In this document: in pieces, positions 1-12,493 of the stretch
How positions within the stretch are numbered: the first letter of the stretch is position 1
Layout: every line of letters starts with the position of its first letter
From: Coriolopsis trogii
Taxonomy: Eukaryota; Basidiomycota; Agaricomycetes; Polyporales; Polyporaceae
NCBI GenBank assembly: GCA_020543525.1
Contig: JAHYIO010000023.1
Coordinates: forward strand, 186,001-250,000
Direction of reading: 5' to 3'
DNA: 64,000 nt
Position numbers and translations under genes: made by a program
The notes under the pieces: model-generated
Database searches by the model: none
What the model saw: the letters and a program-made list of their open reading frames with translations, nothing else
Told to the model about the DNA's origin: nothing

Positions 1-1
1 G

Positions 2-2841
2 CGCGGAGCGTATGTCGGACAGTACACGCATATGTCCGGACAGCCCTCCATGGGCATGGTGCACCCGTCGCCGCCCCAGTTCGCGTACCCGCCCCCGCAC
101 CCCGGACTTCACGCGCCTGACCAGTCGATGCTCTCCCCACCGCAAAATCAACTCATGGGCTACTCCCAGAGCACACTGTTGCCCATGATGCAGACCCACT
201 CACCGGTGTACCAGTACCCTGGCCACTCGCCGGAAAGTAGCTCGTCTTCTAGTCATTCCTTTCCTACTAGCCCCGGCATGTTCTCGCCCCATTCACGCTC
301 TCAAGCGCACCCCTCTCCGCCTCCACAATCTCCGCTAGGCCCGCCGAACTCAGGACCTCTCCTTTCCTTACCGGCTACCATACCGCCCCCGCACTCTGCG
401 TCGTATACCGGCCAGACGCCCTACTCGCCTATGCGATACTCCACTCCACCGTTCGCATACCCTCCTCACTCGTTTGCGCATTCGCCCTCATTATATGCGT
501 CCCAATACCCCTCACCGTACCCGCAGAGTTATCCTCAAGCCGGTCACGAGCAGGATACTCAAGGGACGTGGTGGTATCTACCTCCGCATCCGGGGTCTGG
601 TCAGTATGAGTCGTTCCAGAGTCCATACGCCATGTCATATAGCCCCGCGAATACACGCGAAGTTGAGCAGTCCCAGTACGGGCAACTCGGACCGCCGCCC
701 ATGTTTTCTCCCTCACATCCTTCAAGGCCCAGCCCCGATCCGAGCACCTCGTCGACGACACACGTCCCATACTCACCGATAGCGCCCAGCCCTCATTCAT
801 CCTCCTACAGTCAAGTCGCACCCGAGAAGTCACCGCCATTACAGCGCGGAAGACCGCCAGATCCCGCTCCTTCACCCATTTCTCCATCGAGCGCGAGTAG
901 CAGGCCTAGTGGCGACCGACCCCCACCCGTCCGGCGTGTCTACCATCCCAATCCTCCCGCAAACCGTTCGGAATGGGTGATGTGGGCAGGAAACGTGCCT
1001 TCGGACGCTACACACGACGAACTGTGGCGATTTTTCAACTCGCCGCCCTCTCCGGGCTCGTCGGCAGGCGCCCTGTCCGCTGGCGCGCAGTCAACGCAGA
1101 GCGCACCGGCAGGTCCCGTGGGCTCATCGACGACCGGGTCCTCGACCTCGACGGAGTCCCTCTATGGCGGTGTGTTGTCCATCTTCCTCATCTCACGGTC
1201 GAACTGCGCTTTCGTCAACTTCCAGTCGGAGATACACCTCCACGCGGCCATCAAGAACTTCAACGGCTTACCGTTGCGGCCTACCGATCCGCGGTGTCCA
1301 CGATTGGTCTGCCGCGTACGTGGGAGAGAGGATGACTTGAAGGCAGGGGTTGGCGGGCAGCGCGGGGCTGGCATCCACGTGCGTTGGGTTAGGGAAAACA
1401 GGGAACGCGAGCGACAGGCCCGTCGGCAGTCCACCTCATCCTCGGACCACATCACGAGTGAGTCCAGCTCGCCGACCGACCCTGTCCACCGCGTCGCGGG
1501 GATGTCAATCTCCAGCGACGAGGAGGCCGGACACGGCCGTCGGCAGCGGAGGTCCGAACCACACTCGAGCAGTTCAGGCTCGTACGCGTCGACAAACTCG
1601 AGCATCTTGACCGCGTACTTCCCCAAACGCTACTTCATCCTCAAGTCGCTCACGCAGGTGACTATGTTTCCGCCCTCCGTGGTTTGTGGTTATGCTCACT
1701 TCACGCGTCGCAGTTCGACTTGGACTTGAGTGTGGAGAAGGGCTTATGGGCCACTCAGCGCCACAACGAGGGGATTCTAGACCAGGCCTTCCGGACGAGC
1801 AAGGAGGTCTACCTGATTTTCAGCGTAAACAAGAGCGGCGAGTTCTATGGTTACGCAAAGTAGGTGGTTCTTTGCCTTCAGGAGCGCGCTTACTGGATGC
1901 CGACTTCCTCTGTTACGTTTAGGATGGCAGGCCCCATCATGCGTGGGGAACAACGTGTTTCCTGGGCCTCGCGAACGGATTCGCATCCGTCGCAGCATAC
2001 GCCTCGCGACAGTCCAACCGCACGCCGGGATCCGGAGACGTACTTCTCGCCGAGCGAGCACCGATACGGAGGGTCCCCTTATCCCATGTCTCCTGAGAAT
2101 CAAGGGAAAGCGTCCGCTGGCCCTCTGCCCCGGGGCTCCTCCGCTCCTGCAGAGATGTTAGAACCTCACCGTTTGCTGAGCACCGCATCTGAGGGTCCCC
2201 AGACGCTGCAGCAACTGAGCTTCGACGTCCACACCATACGGCCCGCTGCGCCCTCTATTGCAAGCCAGAAGCAGGCATCGCTACCGGAGGACATCGAGCT
2301 CGACAGATCGGCGCCTTTCCGTGCCATGCGCGATCCTCGCGTTGTCGAGGCTGTCCGGAAGGCAGAGGCTCAGGAGAGTTCGCTGGACACTGTCGCTGAG
2401 GAGGACGAACGGGCACACGCCGCCGAGGAGAAGGGCAAGGCCGTTGACCGGCAGCCGCGGGACGACGATCCGCCAACCGCAGATAAGGCGCCTGACGAGG
2501 ATGGGCCTGTCTGGGGCGAGTCGTTCAAGGTGGAGTGGATCCGAACAGAACGCCTGTCGTTCAACCGCACGAGGCATCTTCGCAACCCATGGAATCACGA
2601 TCGGGAAGTGAAGGTGTCGCGTGACGGGACGGAGCTCGAACCATCGGTCGGGCAAGCGCTACTCGAGGAGTGGGACAAACTCGACCAGCCGCAGACGCAG
2701 CCCCCGGCGACGAGCAACGTCGAGGTCGGCCGGCGACTCCAGGGCAAGGCGTCGGTGTCTGCCGATGTGCTTAGCCAGGAGTCAGCCTCCACTTCGGTAT
2801 CCGCGGCCGGTAGGGCTGGGAAGAAGCGAGATGGCGTTTAA
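2..2841 (+). CDS. YTH-domain m6A reader with RRM-like domain (5' partial)
   Basis: Exons 2-1657, 1714-1859 and 1923-2841; both introns are GT-AG and phases agree. The frame is open to the left edge, so the start is probably outside; the first in-window ATG is at 32 (residue 1 below). A long Pro/Ser/Tyr/Gln-rich low-complexity N-terminus is followed by an RRM-like fold (about residues 315-430, from WVMWAGNVPSDATHDELW to LVCRVRG) and then the YTH domain (from about residue 530: RYFILKSLTQ, GLWATQRHNE, YLIFSVNKSGEFYGYAK; resuming near residue 785: VWGESFKVEW, LSFNRTRHLRNPWN). YTH domains bind N6-methyladenosine in RNA through an aromatic cage; W554 and W788 sit where cage tryptophans are expected. 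About 190 charged, low-complexity residues separate the two halves of the domain. A nuclear or cytoplasmic RNA-fate regulator is likely; the target RNAs are unknown. Confidence 0.88.
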
Positions 2842-5800
2842 GGGTCCTCAGAAACGACACGGGCGACAGACTGCTGCCTCGCCTGCTCCTCTCTCTGGAC
2901 ACGATCCCCCCTTTCCTCTACGTTTTTGCTCCATTCGCATGGACATACACATACACATCACACGCGTCACTCGCACAAAATCTCTATCATTCACGAAACG
3001 ACTCTCGCACGGCATCGCACGTTACGCACATACACGAACGCACGTACGCATCGCACCGCACACGTCCTAATTAATTCTCTACTCTACTCACGTCCCCGTA
3101 CCCGCGCGTTGCCTGATCACACACGCTTTCTGCCGCGCGGGACGGGATGATTCTTGACTTATGTTTCGCTTCTTGGTTTAGTGGGCAACTGTCGTGAGCC
3201 GCATCAGGCTTTGTTTACTGTTTTTCTTCTGTTGTCATCATCGCTACACACGTTGGATTCTGGTATTTACCACACAGGGCTTTTTGACGCTGGGTTAACT
3301 GTTGTTACAATTCAGATTCTGCACGTCGCCATCTGTCATTTCTTGCGCTATTCCACTACAGCCTCCGCATCCGCACTCTTACCACCGCTACCGCCATCAT
3401 CGTCATAACACGCCGCCTCCTCACGCCTCCCTCCTTGATCACTATCACTGTCGCCTACATCCGATCATTGCCTGTATCGCGCTCTGTGCCCACTTGTGGC
3501 TTATTTGCTTTCCGCACATCGACAGCTGCCGCTACCTACTCGCTCGATCTCCTCTCCACGTCTCTTTTCCTGTAGCAATAGTAGACATCTCGTACACGTC
3601 GCATATATCTACACACATACACTGTAGCACCTCGCATCTCATGGCATTATACACGACGCGCCGGTTGTGCGCTGGGCTTGCAAACCACCCACTGTCCCTC
3701 CTCATCTCGCGGATGTCTGCGCCTGTGTCGGATGCAATGCCGACTCGCAAGGCGAGCCTTCCGACGCCACACGGACGAAGCTCGAGACACCATGTGCTCT
3801 GGTCAGACCTCAGTCGCGTTCGGTGCGAGCCGCGATCGAAGAACCCCTGTGGAGGAGTTTTTTAATTGTTTGGTAACGGGTGCGGTGCGGAAGGCCGCAT
3901 GCGAAGTCTGGGAGGAGGGCTTTCGTACGTCTATCAATTCTCGAATATCGGGTAAGTGATATGAACTCAGCGTCGCCGCGGCGTGTTATGTACCGGACGT
4001 CTTCGTTCGGTTCGCGGTGTCGGTAAACTAATAAACCATAACGTGACCGTGTCTGCGGGTTGAAAATGCTCCGTTGGGGAAAGTGCGGCCGTCCGTGCAC
4101 CACCGTCGGTCCACTGTCTGAAACGGCTCCCAAGTCTGGTGGATTCGGATGGGGATTTCGGACACGACGGGCGATTGGCGGGGTGGTGTTTGCCAGACAG
4201 TGGCCAGGGCATGTTTCGATCTCGGTTCTAGGCCCCATACCGGTGGCAGTGCTGGCGTGCATGAGCCGTGTCACTGTCAGCCTCGAGGCGCCCGGGCCGC
4301 CGCATCGCCAGTTTGTGTTCACTCTGCTTTACGCGACGGACACGCTGTGATCAACGACTCTCGAGGTTCATGGTCCTCAATCCCACTCAATCCCACGAGG
4401 TTCACGGCAAATACTGCAATTACACGAGATTGCACCAAGCCTCGTAATCCTCCCGTGCTTGTTTTGTTCACTCGGATGGGGACCGATCGTGCTTTGTAAG
4501 TCGTTCGGACCCTGCATATGTACGATGGGTTGATTAATGATCGCTCTAGCTTTCCCTGCGCAGGCGAAGTTCTGGAAGCGGGATGACCGACGTGCCCGGG
4601 GCGGCAGGCACGGCAGCTCTCCGACGAGCGTACGAACTGGGAACTCGTCGAAAAACTGTGTCGGCGCGGATCTTGCTCGGGTGTTCCCTTGCGTTCTAGC
4701 AAAATTGGCTCTAGGTCTTCATCTGCGGCCGCTCTGTGCTCTAGCCTATACGAGCTGGCAATTCCGCACACATCGGACCTCGCTCAGCTCCGCGATGGTC
4801 AGCTTGTGGTGTTTGGCGTTCAGGAGCCGAGGCTCCGCGCGACGCGTGGCTTCGGGAATGCGTTGAAGAACAATACCACTTCGTGTGGCCGTCATATAAT
4901 ATCGGGATAATCTTTACGTGCGAGAGCGCGAGGACGAGGCTCGGTCCACGGCTAGAATGCTTCTTGGTCTGCTCGGACGTAACGAGTTTTGGGAAGCTTG
5001 CCAGCCAACCACAATCGGCCAGTAAGTTTGATCCTCGACAGAATTTGTTCGTCAACGCGTCCCGCCCATTGGCCAAGTTCTTGTTGATCATGCGTCACGG
5101 CGTGACGCGGTCAATGTGCCAATGAGGGAACGTTACCTCGAGCGTTCCCCCGAACTCTAGCCAAGCATGGAAGACCGTTTGGGTTATGTCAATTTTACCT
5201 ATAAGCACTCAATAAGGGATCCCAGTTACCCACCCCCCTTTGGAACAGCAGGTCGCTAGTAAATTTTCCACATTTGCAAGACGTTACGTTCCGTGGACTG
5301 ATTCTTGGATCATCACTTGGCGGACCAGACGCCTGAGGTTCAGGTCGTTGTGCATAGAGAGATTCTGTCCTTTGGGATTCCACGCTTACCTGAAAGGCCG
5401 TTTGCAGCTAGTCGAGTTCCCAAGATGCCTACAACCGGGTACGTTAGCCATGCGCCGCATGCATTGACGAACCGAACCTGAACTTGCCAAGACGCCCCTT
5501 CATCGATTGAACCTAGCTGCGGGCGTTGCTCCCAATGAGCCAAACGGTCGGGAAGTTGGCGTAGTCCATGTTTGCGCCTTCTCGAGATGCACGTTGGGGC
5601 AACCGCTTACTCCGATTGTGGCCCTTGCCTCCCGTTTCATCTGGTATACATAGCTCCTCGTGGCCCTTGATTGACACCGGCTCGGCCGACACAATGGTAC
5701 GCCTCACGGCATCCTCGCACGATGCGATCGGAGAGCGTGGAAGATGGAGGGCTAGCGCACTGTCCCAGTATAACCTTACTTTCTACTCACATCCTATACT

Positions 5801-6080
5801 CGGGTGGGGCCATACGTAAGTATATGAAACCAGGTTGTACACTTCGTGATACCTTCCTCGGCCATCTAAGAACCGGAGGCGAAGAGAAATCGTAACAAGT
5901 CGTCAGAACCGGAAGCGAAGAGAAGTCGTAACAAGTCGTCGCAAGTCGTGTCATCAGAGAGTCGCAAAACACGCCGTAAAACCCAAAGAAACGCGCCGTA
6001 GTCAAGGGAGAAAAAGGACTAACACACCAGGACGCTGCTTCGGACATCGACCTATCAGGGATGACCGTGGAGTTCCATAC
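2842..6080. other. gene-poor interval
   Basis: This 3.2 kb stretch follows the YTH stop and precedes the GH30 3' end. It begins with T/C-rich sequence that resembles a 3' UTR. I found no frame with recognisable protein similarity or a convincing exon chain on either strand. The one clear structure is the 36-bp tandem repeat at 5869-5940. Short open frames here look like chance. Confidence 0.5.
5869..5940. repeat. 36-bp tandem repeat, two units
   Basis: Units 5869-5904 and 5905-5940 are directly adjacent and differ at two positions (ggaggc/ggaagc and gaaatc/gaagtc). The end of the unit (caagtcgt) is echoed once more at 5942-5949. It lies 141 bp downstream of the GH30 stop codon, in non-coding DNA. 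Confidence 0.9.
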
Positions 6081-8541
6081 TCACAGCGTCCGGCGGAACC
6101 TGAACAATTTGGAGTCCTCCTCGCCTAGAGTTGAATTCGCTGGGGCGTCCCCGACGTCGTCGCGTCTTGAGTGGCCTTGGTTGGGCGCGTACCACGTCAA
6201 GGTGGTAACGCCAACAGGGAACGTGTACCTCGCCTTGGCGCTAGCATCAGTACACCCGTCCCAGTGCTGAGATCACACCACCGAGCGTACCTGCATCCCG
6301 CGGAATTCGATTGTGGTATCGACAGGAGTGGGCGACCAGGCGCCATTGTCGTTATCATGCCTGCTCGTACTCATGAGAACTGTTGACCAACGTCGACAGA
6401 CATGTGTGCGGGACGGACCAGTTGAGGACGACGAGACTGTAGCGTAGCCAGTCTGCCGAGTTCGTCCGCGCAGTGACGTATGCCGCGACCCTCAACGCCC
6501 AGTTCTGCGAGCCCCCGACGGAGACGGAGATGCGTTTCCCAAACGGGCCGTTGGTGTCTTTGGGCACGATCGCCTTCGAGGCCTGCGCCATCACGTAGAC
6601 TGTGGACGCACGCTCTGAGCATGAACGCGCCTGAAAAGAAGCGTAAACTGACATTCTTGGTTGTAGCTGAAGCTCCCGTCGCTGTTGATGGTGACAACGG
6701 GGCGGCATCCAGGGTTGCAGCTGTTCGTGCCAGGAAGCTTTGGATTCCCGTTCCCGTCAAGTGCGAGTGCCCAGGTCAAGCCGCTCATCGCAGAGTGCTC
6801 TGCTGCACCAATAAAGCTGCAGAAGTTCGCCATCAATGCATGGTTCTTCGCTCATCGGGAATACACGAACATGTTGTCCATGTTCCACTGTGATCGTGTA
6901 CGTTAGGACGTGGCGAATCCGAGTTGCTGGAAGAAGGGCGTACCTTGATATCACTCCACCAATCCGACCCGTACGTTCCGGCACATTCCGTGAAGTAGAC
7001 TTCCTTGTCCGGGTGTGCGTTGTGGAATGCGTCCTGCTGAGATACGGAGCCCTCGTAGCAATGGAAGGCCACACCTGCGAATGCAGAGGGGGCGTCGTTG
7101 ATCTATGGAATGTGGACGTCGTCAGTGTTCACAATCCTCGAGTGACTCTCGCGTCCAGGCCATCACGGCGCGGGGTAGCATACACACAATCTGTACAGGG
7201 TGTCCGGCGGCATCGACCCAGTTGTGGTCGTACCCAATGATCCGTACGCCAGAGAACCCATTAGAGTTCATCAGCGACCGCAGTGCAATACCAATTTGCG
7301 CTTCCTGACTCGCACTGATCAGGCAGGTGGGGTAGGTTGGGTTACTGTTTTCCGGCTCATTCTGCGAGGAATATTATCGCATGCATTGATATTAGCAGAA
7401 GACCCGTACAAAATGCATACACGTACCTGAATACCGATCGCGTATGCATTAATCCCTTTGTTTCTGAAACCTTGAAGAGCCTTGAGGAGGTAGTTGGCGT
7501 CTAAAGATGTCCATCTAAGTACACGCCATCTGAACGCACAACTAGAGAGAGACCCACAGACGGAGATATAGGCTGAACTGAAACTTCCGCCCTTCATTGA
7601 CCCGCTGTCCTTCATCCACCCCGGCTGTGAGAGCACCATCAGATCAAACGTCGCCAATTCCCGGTAGCGTAGAGAGTTCTCACCGGAGACCAAGGTATGA
7701 GATGTATCTTCAGGTAGGGGTTGACGGCCTGGATGTCTTTAATGACCGAGAATAGGTAGGACGGAGCGTTGTCGATATTGAACCTGTTTAGCGACGTATC
7801 TCCGGAGACGTCATCGAAGCTGTATACTATGTCCGAGAGGTTGCTTCAGCATTAGACTGTCACCATATGGATCGTCACGGGGGATGCATACCTCCTGCTG
7901 AGAAGTCGGATGCACCGAGTGGTACACGAAGGTATGAAAGTCCGGCATCGTTTGCACTGTCTGCTGCTGTAGGGGGGGGGGGGGGGCTAAGTTGAAACAC
8001 TCGGCGGGAGCAAACTAGGCAGGGTGACGAGTGTTGTCTTACGGTTGAACAGCCTGGTCAGGATCGAGTTGTAGTTGTTTCGGTTCTGGTTCTGTGCACG
8101 ACATGTATGTCAACTCGCAATGCAATAGAAACGGACAACGCGCACACCTTCAGATTATTCAGGAGTAGCGCTGATGAATCGGCTGAAAAGCCAAGTTATG
8201 CTATGCACCCTATACAAGGTAATAGCCCGAACGCACTGAGCGTGGCGCCGTGACCGGCCATAGTCTGCAATACGGAGGCATCATTGACGACGATATCCGC
8301 GGCCCCCGTGGCACCCGGAGATACGAAGTTGATCGGGTTGGGTGACAGGTTGGTGTACGTGAAGAGTTTACTACGATCCCAAGTGGTAGACCACTGTTGC
8401 CACAAGCGCGCATGAGCCTGTGATGTTTCACCGAATGTGGAGAACTGCTGGAGTGTGACGCACAATGTCGTAAATCTGCTGCCCGATTACGGGGGAGGCG
8501 GTGAGGACTGCGGATGCAGCCCAGACGATCAAGCGAACCAT
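6081..8541 (-). CDS. GH30 glycoside hydrolase (endo-beta-1,6-glucanase type), secreted
   Basis: Fifteen exons, high to low: 8541-8464, 8393-8237, 8182-8148, 8091-8043, 7966-7892, 7826-7684, 7624-7558, 7500-7427, 7361-7188, 7102-6944, 6887-6865, 6816-6653, 6599-6419, 6360-6291, 6233-6081. All phases agree, giving 533 aa. An N-terminal signal peptide (MVRLIVWAASAVLTASPVIG) precedes a GH30 TIM barrel. Family landmarks include FTYTNLSPNPINF, SYLRVPLGASDFSAG, IPWSPPGWMKDSGSMKGG and LDGNGNPKLPGTNSC. The expected acid/base is E228 (in NEP) and the nucleophile E323 (in YFTEC). The enzyme probably cleaves beta-1,6-glucan of fungal walls outside the cell; beta-glucosylceramidase is a less likely alternative. 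About 35 mostly polar residues follow the usual family C-terminus. The start of exon 2 could instead be 24 nt upstream, also in frame. Confidence 0.9.
7972..7986. repeat. 15-nt poly-G tract (poly-C in the GH30 sense strand)
   Basis: An uninterrupted run of 15 G lies inside the fourth GH30 intron, immediately next to its 3' splice site, and serves as its polypyrimidine tract (all C). Its length is prone to slippage and sequencing error. Confidence 0.9.
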
Positions 8542-8652
8542 CAGTAGTGGAGAGATGGGTGGATCTCTGGGATACAAGGAGGAGACTCGAGAGGGCGTTG
8601 AGTGTGATACATGCACCAGGCGGTGGGTTGGATATGTTCTTGAATGGGGGTC

Positions 8653-8659
8653 TTTATAT
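8653..8659 (-). promoter_or_regulatory. TATA-like box for GH30 gene
   Basis: The minus strand reads gatataaaga here, about 112-118 nt upstream of the GH30 ATG at 8541. The position is plausible for a core promoter with a 5' UTR of about 80 nt. No other promoter element is evident. Confidence 0.4.
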
Positions 8660-9753
8660 CTGGGGAGCGCAGAGTCTGCCGGCGAGCGACATGGTGCCGC
8701 AGAAGCGAGCACCACAGCATCCCACTTTCCGATAGCACGGACACCACGGGCAGGCAGAAGGGAGATCTCGCATGATACCGCCCGTTCAGCAACATGGGAC
8801 TCGCTTGAGGATGGTACCATGCAGTATGTCAGCGTTCTGTTTGGACGAGGAAGGGCATCGTCAGGCGTCAGCTGATATGAAAGGCGGCCGGTGCTACGAT
8901 GAATGAATAGTCACGATGAATGGAAAGACCGACGTTATGCAAATTCCGTTCGCGCTGAACACGCAGTTGTCATCGATGCATTGGACCGAGGGTCTCAGAT
9001 TGCGGGAGAAGCCTGCAGGTTGCATAGATGCTGTGGCACCCGAACTATGTGTATTCCGAGGGTAGTCAAGCACAATCAGCGAGAGACATCAAGTTGCGAA
9101 TCATATTGCTGCCACGCTCAACAGTCAAGCTCTGGCGCCGACGCTCCCTAGAAAGCCAGGACGTTCATGACGGGTAGTGTCCAGCAGCGTCAAAGCGAGT
9201 ATCTTCTTATCTCGGGGAGCAGTCGGAGTGTTTGTGAAGTACCCCGGGACTTTGTTCATGTGAAGAAACCCGTACTCGAGTCTCGCAGCATGTGGCATGG
9301 GTCGGAAGACCTAGAGACGACACGCGAAACTTCGGGATGACGACATACGAGTTTATCATATGACATTGTGAGCTGGTCATCCTGCGTATGTCCAGCAGGC
9401 CCAAGGGAGAGATACTAGATAGAGCGACAAGCAGCCCAACTGGATCGGAGGATCGTGGTGGAGAGAAAGGTACTTATGTTGGCGCTGGCAGTGGGAGACA
9501 CGCGATCGACACGCGAGAGGAGACGCGGTGCACGTGATCGCGCGAGCCCATGTTCGACTTGACGCGACGGGCGTGTTCAACTTAGCGAGCGACACCCTCC
9601 TTCCTACCACACACACACACCATCCACACCCCGCGTCACGCTCAAACACTCCTACACAGATCCGATACTGACGGTGATAACGGGCTCGCACGCTAGGCAT
9701 CATAGAAGTCCTCCGCACACAACACACGCTACTCTCTTCCACTACATCCCATC
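8660..9753. other. intergenic, no gene seen
   Basis: This is the upstream region shared by the divergent GH30 (-) and CK1-like kinase (+) genes. A short CA microsatellite lies at about 9607-9622. I see no exon chain. Confidence 0.5.
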
Positions 9754-11797
9754 ATGGCACACAGCCAAGAACAACCACAATTCCCTAGATATATCGCCAA
9801 TTGGCTCGTCGGCCAAAAACTCGGTGCCGGGTTCTCCGGTATGTACTGTGTTCCAATTCAATCATAGTGAGCACGCCTCTCACCCTTCGACTAGGTGCCA
9901 TATTCGTGGCAAGACACATCCATACCAACCAGGTCGTCGCACTGAAACTGCAACCCATCAACGAGGCTTGTCCCACGAACAGATATGAGCGCGCGTTCTA
10001 CCCTGCCTTGCAGGGTGGTAAAGGCATGCCAACACTATGGGCGAGCGGGCAGGAGGGCAAATGGGACTATCTCGCCATCGACCTCCTTGGCCGTAGTCTC
10101 GACTCAATACATCGCGATCTTATGAGGAAGCAGGACGTCTGGGACCTACGGAGCGTTTGTTCCATCGCTGTACAAATGGTCAGTACAGTATCTCCTCTAC
10201 CACCCTCCTTCCCCGATCTTCAACTGCGACACACCGAGTTTGACACTGTCAATCCTTCCCTCCGCCCAAATCGTACACTGAAGCAGAAATGTTGACGTAC
10301 ATCTGTGCCTCCTACGTGACCAAAGATCGACAGGCTTCGCTTCATGCACACACGAGGCCTTCTCCACCGCGATATCCAGCTTGGGAACTGCGTGTTGGGT
10401 CCTCAGCCGCACCAGAAGACCCTCTATATGATCGACTTCGGCTTCTCCAAGTTCTACATTGACCAATACACGAAGCGGCATATTCCGGACAGCAGAGAGC
10501 CGCGTGACTTCATCGGCAACTACTGGTTCTCATCTGTCCGGGTTCACTGCAAGAACCAAGGTTCGTTGATTTCTTCGTGGAGCACCTTCTGCCAAGGGGC
10601 GTTTGCGCCGAGCAAACCTCGCTGACTGTAGCGACTCGCAGTGCCTTCAAGGAGGGATGACATGGAAGCGCTAGCTCTCATGCTCATTCATCTCCTCACG
10701 CCTGGTGGGCTCAGCTGGACACGTAAGGGCGTCCCGAGGACGGATGAGGAGCATGACCGCCTTATCCGCGAAAAGCGCCTTGCGCGCCCTGAAGACATCT
10801 GCCGAGGGCTGCCTCCTGTATTCGAAGAGTTCCTGCGCGCTTGCCGCAAAACCAAGTTTGAGGCGCGCCCGGACTACGAACACTGGTTGGACGAGTTCCG
10901 CGACTTGGCAGATGAACACGGGTTCGAGGACATTGACGAATTCATCTGGCCGTCTCCCTACCCTGAGGTGCGTCATGTCCACTACAAGCAGCATGTCGTC
11001 ATCATTCGCAGTTTGCTCACACATTCTTGCAGCCCACCGTCCGCGTGACTGCCGCCCCCAAGCCCGTAGCGCGGACAAGTTCAAGTTCGAACTCTCTTGA
11101 GGGCGTCCTCAACGGCCTCGCCAACATGCAACTTGGCGGAGGCGAGCGGCAGGTGCTTGGCGAGCGGAACAACCTCGTAAATCGTGACTCACCAGCACCA
11201 CCCAAGGACGCCACCAAAGCCAAGGGCAAGGGCAAGGCGCAGACGCAGAAACCGGGGGTCATCGTTCTCAGCAGCGACGACAATGTCAGCGACGAGGAGA
11301 ACGGGCGCGTCGCGGTAGGGGCGGGACAGGGCCGGTTGACGAAAGCCGCGCGGTTGACACAGCTCGCGCGCGAGATCGCGGCGGCAGTAGACAACAAGTC
11401 GCTAGCGGCCCTCGTGCGAGAGTTTGTGGACGCGATGCAGGAGAACAAGAGCCGGACGCTGACGAAGGAGGGCTTCGCCGTACTCGACGCTCTGCACAAA
11501 CAGCTCGGGGACCCGAGCGTGTTTGTCGCGCCGCTCCGGACAACGCGTGGGCGCAACAGCAACGGCGGGGATGCGTCGCCACCGAGCGCGGATGCCAGTC
11601 GGGAAACACGGCAGGGGAAGATGAACAAGCTGTGGCGGCTGGGGATCGACGTGCGCGCGGCGTCGAGCAATGCGCAGATGGCGAAGCTCGTTGCCGAGTT
11701 TGGGGCGGTCATCAACCGGAGTAGCGGCCGGACGGTGACCAAGGACGGGTTCGGGTTCCTGAACGGGCTCGCGACACGTATCGAGGCGTTGTCGTGA
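9754..11797 (+). CDS. casein kinase 1-like protein kinase with duplicated C-terminal module
   Basis: Exons 9754-9838, 9895-10178, 10326-10560, 10642-10967 and 11033-11797; phases agree, 564 aa. The kinase domain spans about residues 14-305 and is CK1-like: glycine-loop region GAGFSGAIFVARH, ATP-site lysine K46 (VVALKLQ), catalytic loop HRDIQLGN (D139) and DFG at 160-162. The catalytic loop is unusual. CK1 enzymes normally have HRDIKPDN or HRDIKPEN; here Q141, L142 and G143 replace K, P and D/E, so activity may be altered. The C-terminal 250 residues hold a basic/Ser-rich linker and two copies of a roughly 54-residue module (residues 416-469 and 507-560). Substrates are unknown. The second intron (147 nt) is long for this locus. 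Confidence 0.85.
11348..11782 (+). repeat. two divergent copies of a ~54-aa module in the CK1-like protein
   Basis: Copy 1 is encoded at about 11348-11509 and copy 2 at about 11621-11782. Both follow the pattern L..L......A.....LA.LV.EF, then RT.TK.GF..L..L. Key shared segments are LVREF/LVAEF and RTLTKEGF/RTVTKDGF. The module is predicted to be helical; I do not recognise it as a named domain. Confidence 0.75.
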
Positions 11798-12493
11798 GTT
11801 GGAGGTGTGGTATGGACGGATGCGACGAGTATTTGAAACTGACATTTATCTAGTCTATTTTGCTGCGCATGCTATTGTATCGTTGATTTGTCCTAGTGTT
11901 GTGTATATCTGTATGAGTATGTGACTCGAAAGTGATTAGACAGCAGACACGCAAGCGATACAGAGAGGGTGCTTGATGGGACCCATATACTCTCGTATAT
12001 GTGGACGAAGGATCTGGACATGTCGCGACACCGCCCCCAAGTCCATCGTTTAGCCTGGCACGTACCGTCGCTCTGTAGGAGTTGTTATTACAGCGGCTAT
12101 GTTCAGGCTCAAGTAGAGGCCCACAGAGGCTTGGAAAGCGGTCAGTTGGGATAAGCAATCAACGTCAACGACGTCAGTGGGCGAGAGTGATCTCAACTTG
12201 GTTTAGCGCCTATGAATGGGTGGTGTAAGCGCGAGCACGGCACATCCACCACTGTACAGCAGCAGTCTCCCTCAGCCTCTCCCATGTTGTCCTCCTGATC
12301 CCCTCGTCGTATCCGACCTCGCGCAAGCCGTCCACCACGTTCGCCCAAGCTGTCTGTTCCTACTTACATATATAGGACCCGCGCCCCGCGATCAAACCGC
12401 GTCCGTTCCGCTGATAGCCTTCCCTGCGCTCCGTCACCGACGCTGCCGACATCTCGCCCATCTTGACGACGTGCCACCTTCGCTCACTTCCTC
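11798..12493. other. intergenic, no gene seen
   Basis: This interval holds the 3' flank of the kinase gene and the promoter of the BTB gene. A TATA-like stretch (acatatatagg) lies near 12364-12374, about 120 nt before the BTB start codon. Confidence 0.5.

Noticed and set aside
3154..3865. Two plus-strand frames with hydrophobic or Pro/His-rich translations
   Set aside because: They follow the YTH stop in T/C-rich sequence, have low-complexity composition and no splice partners. They are more likely 3' UTR or spacer.
4319..5125. Overlapping frames on both strands that might be a decayed gene
   Set aside because: I could not match any segment to a family or build an exon chain, so I did not call it.
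6480..7308. Several plus-strand open frames opposite the GH30 gene
   Set aside because: They are antisense to verified GH30 exons, have no family resemblance, and end at intron borders of the minus-strand gene.
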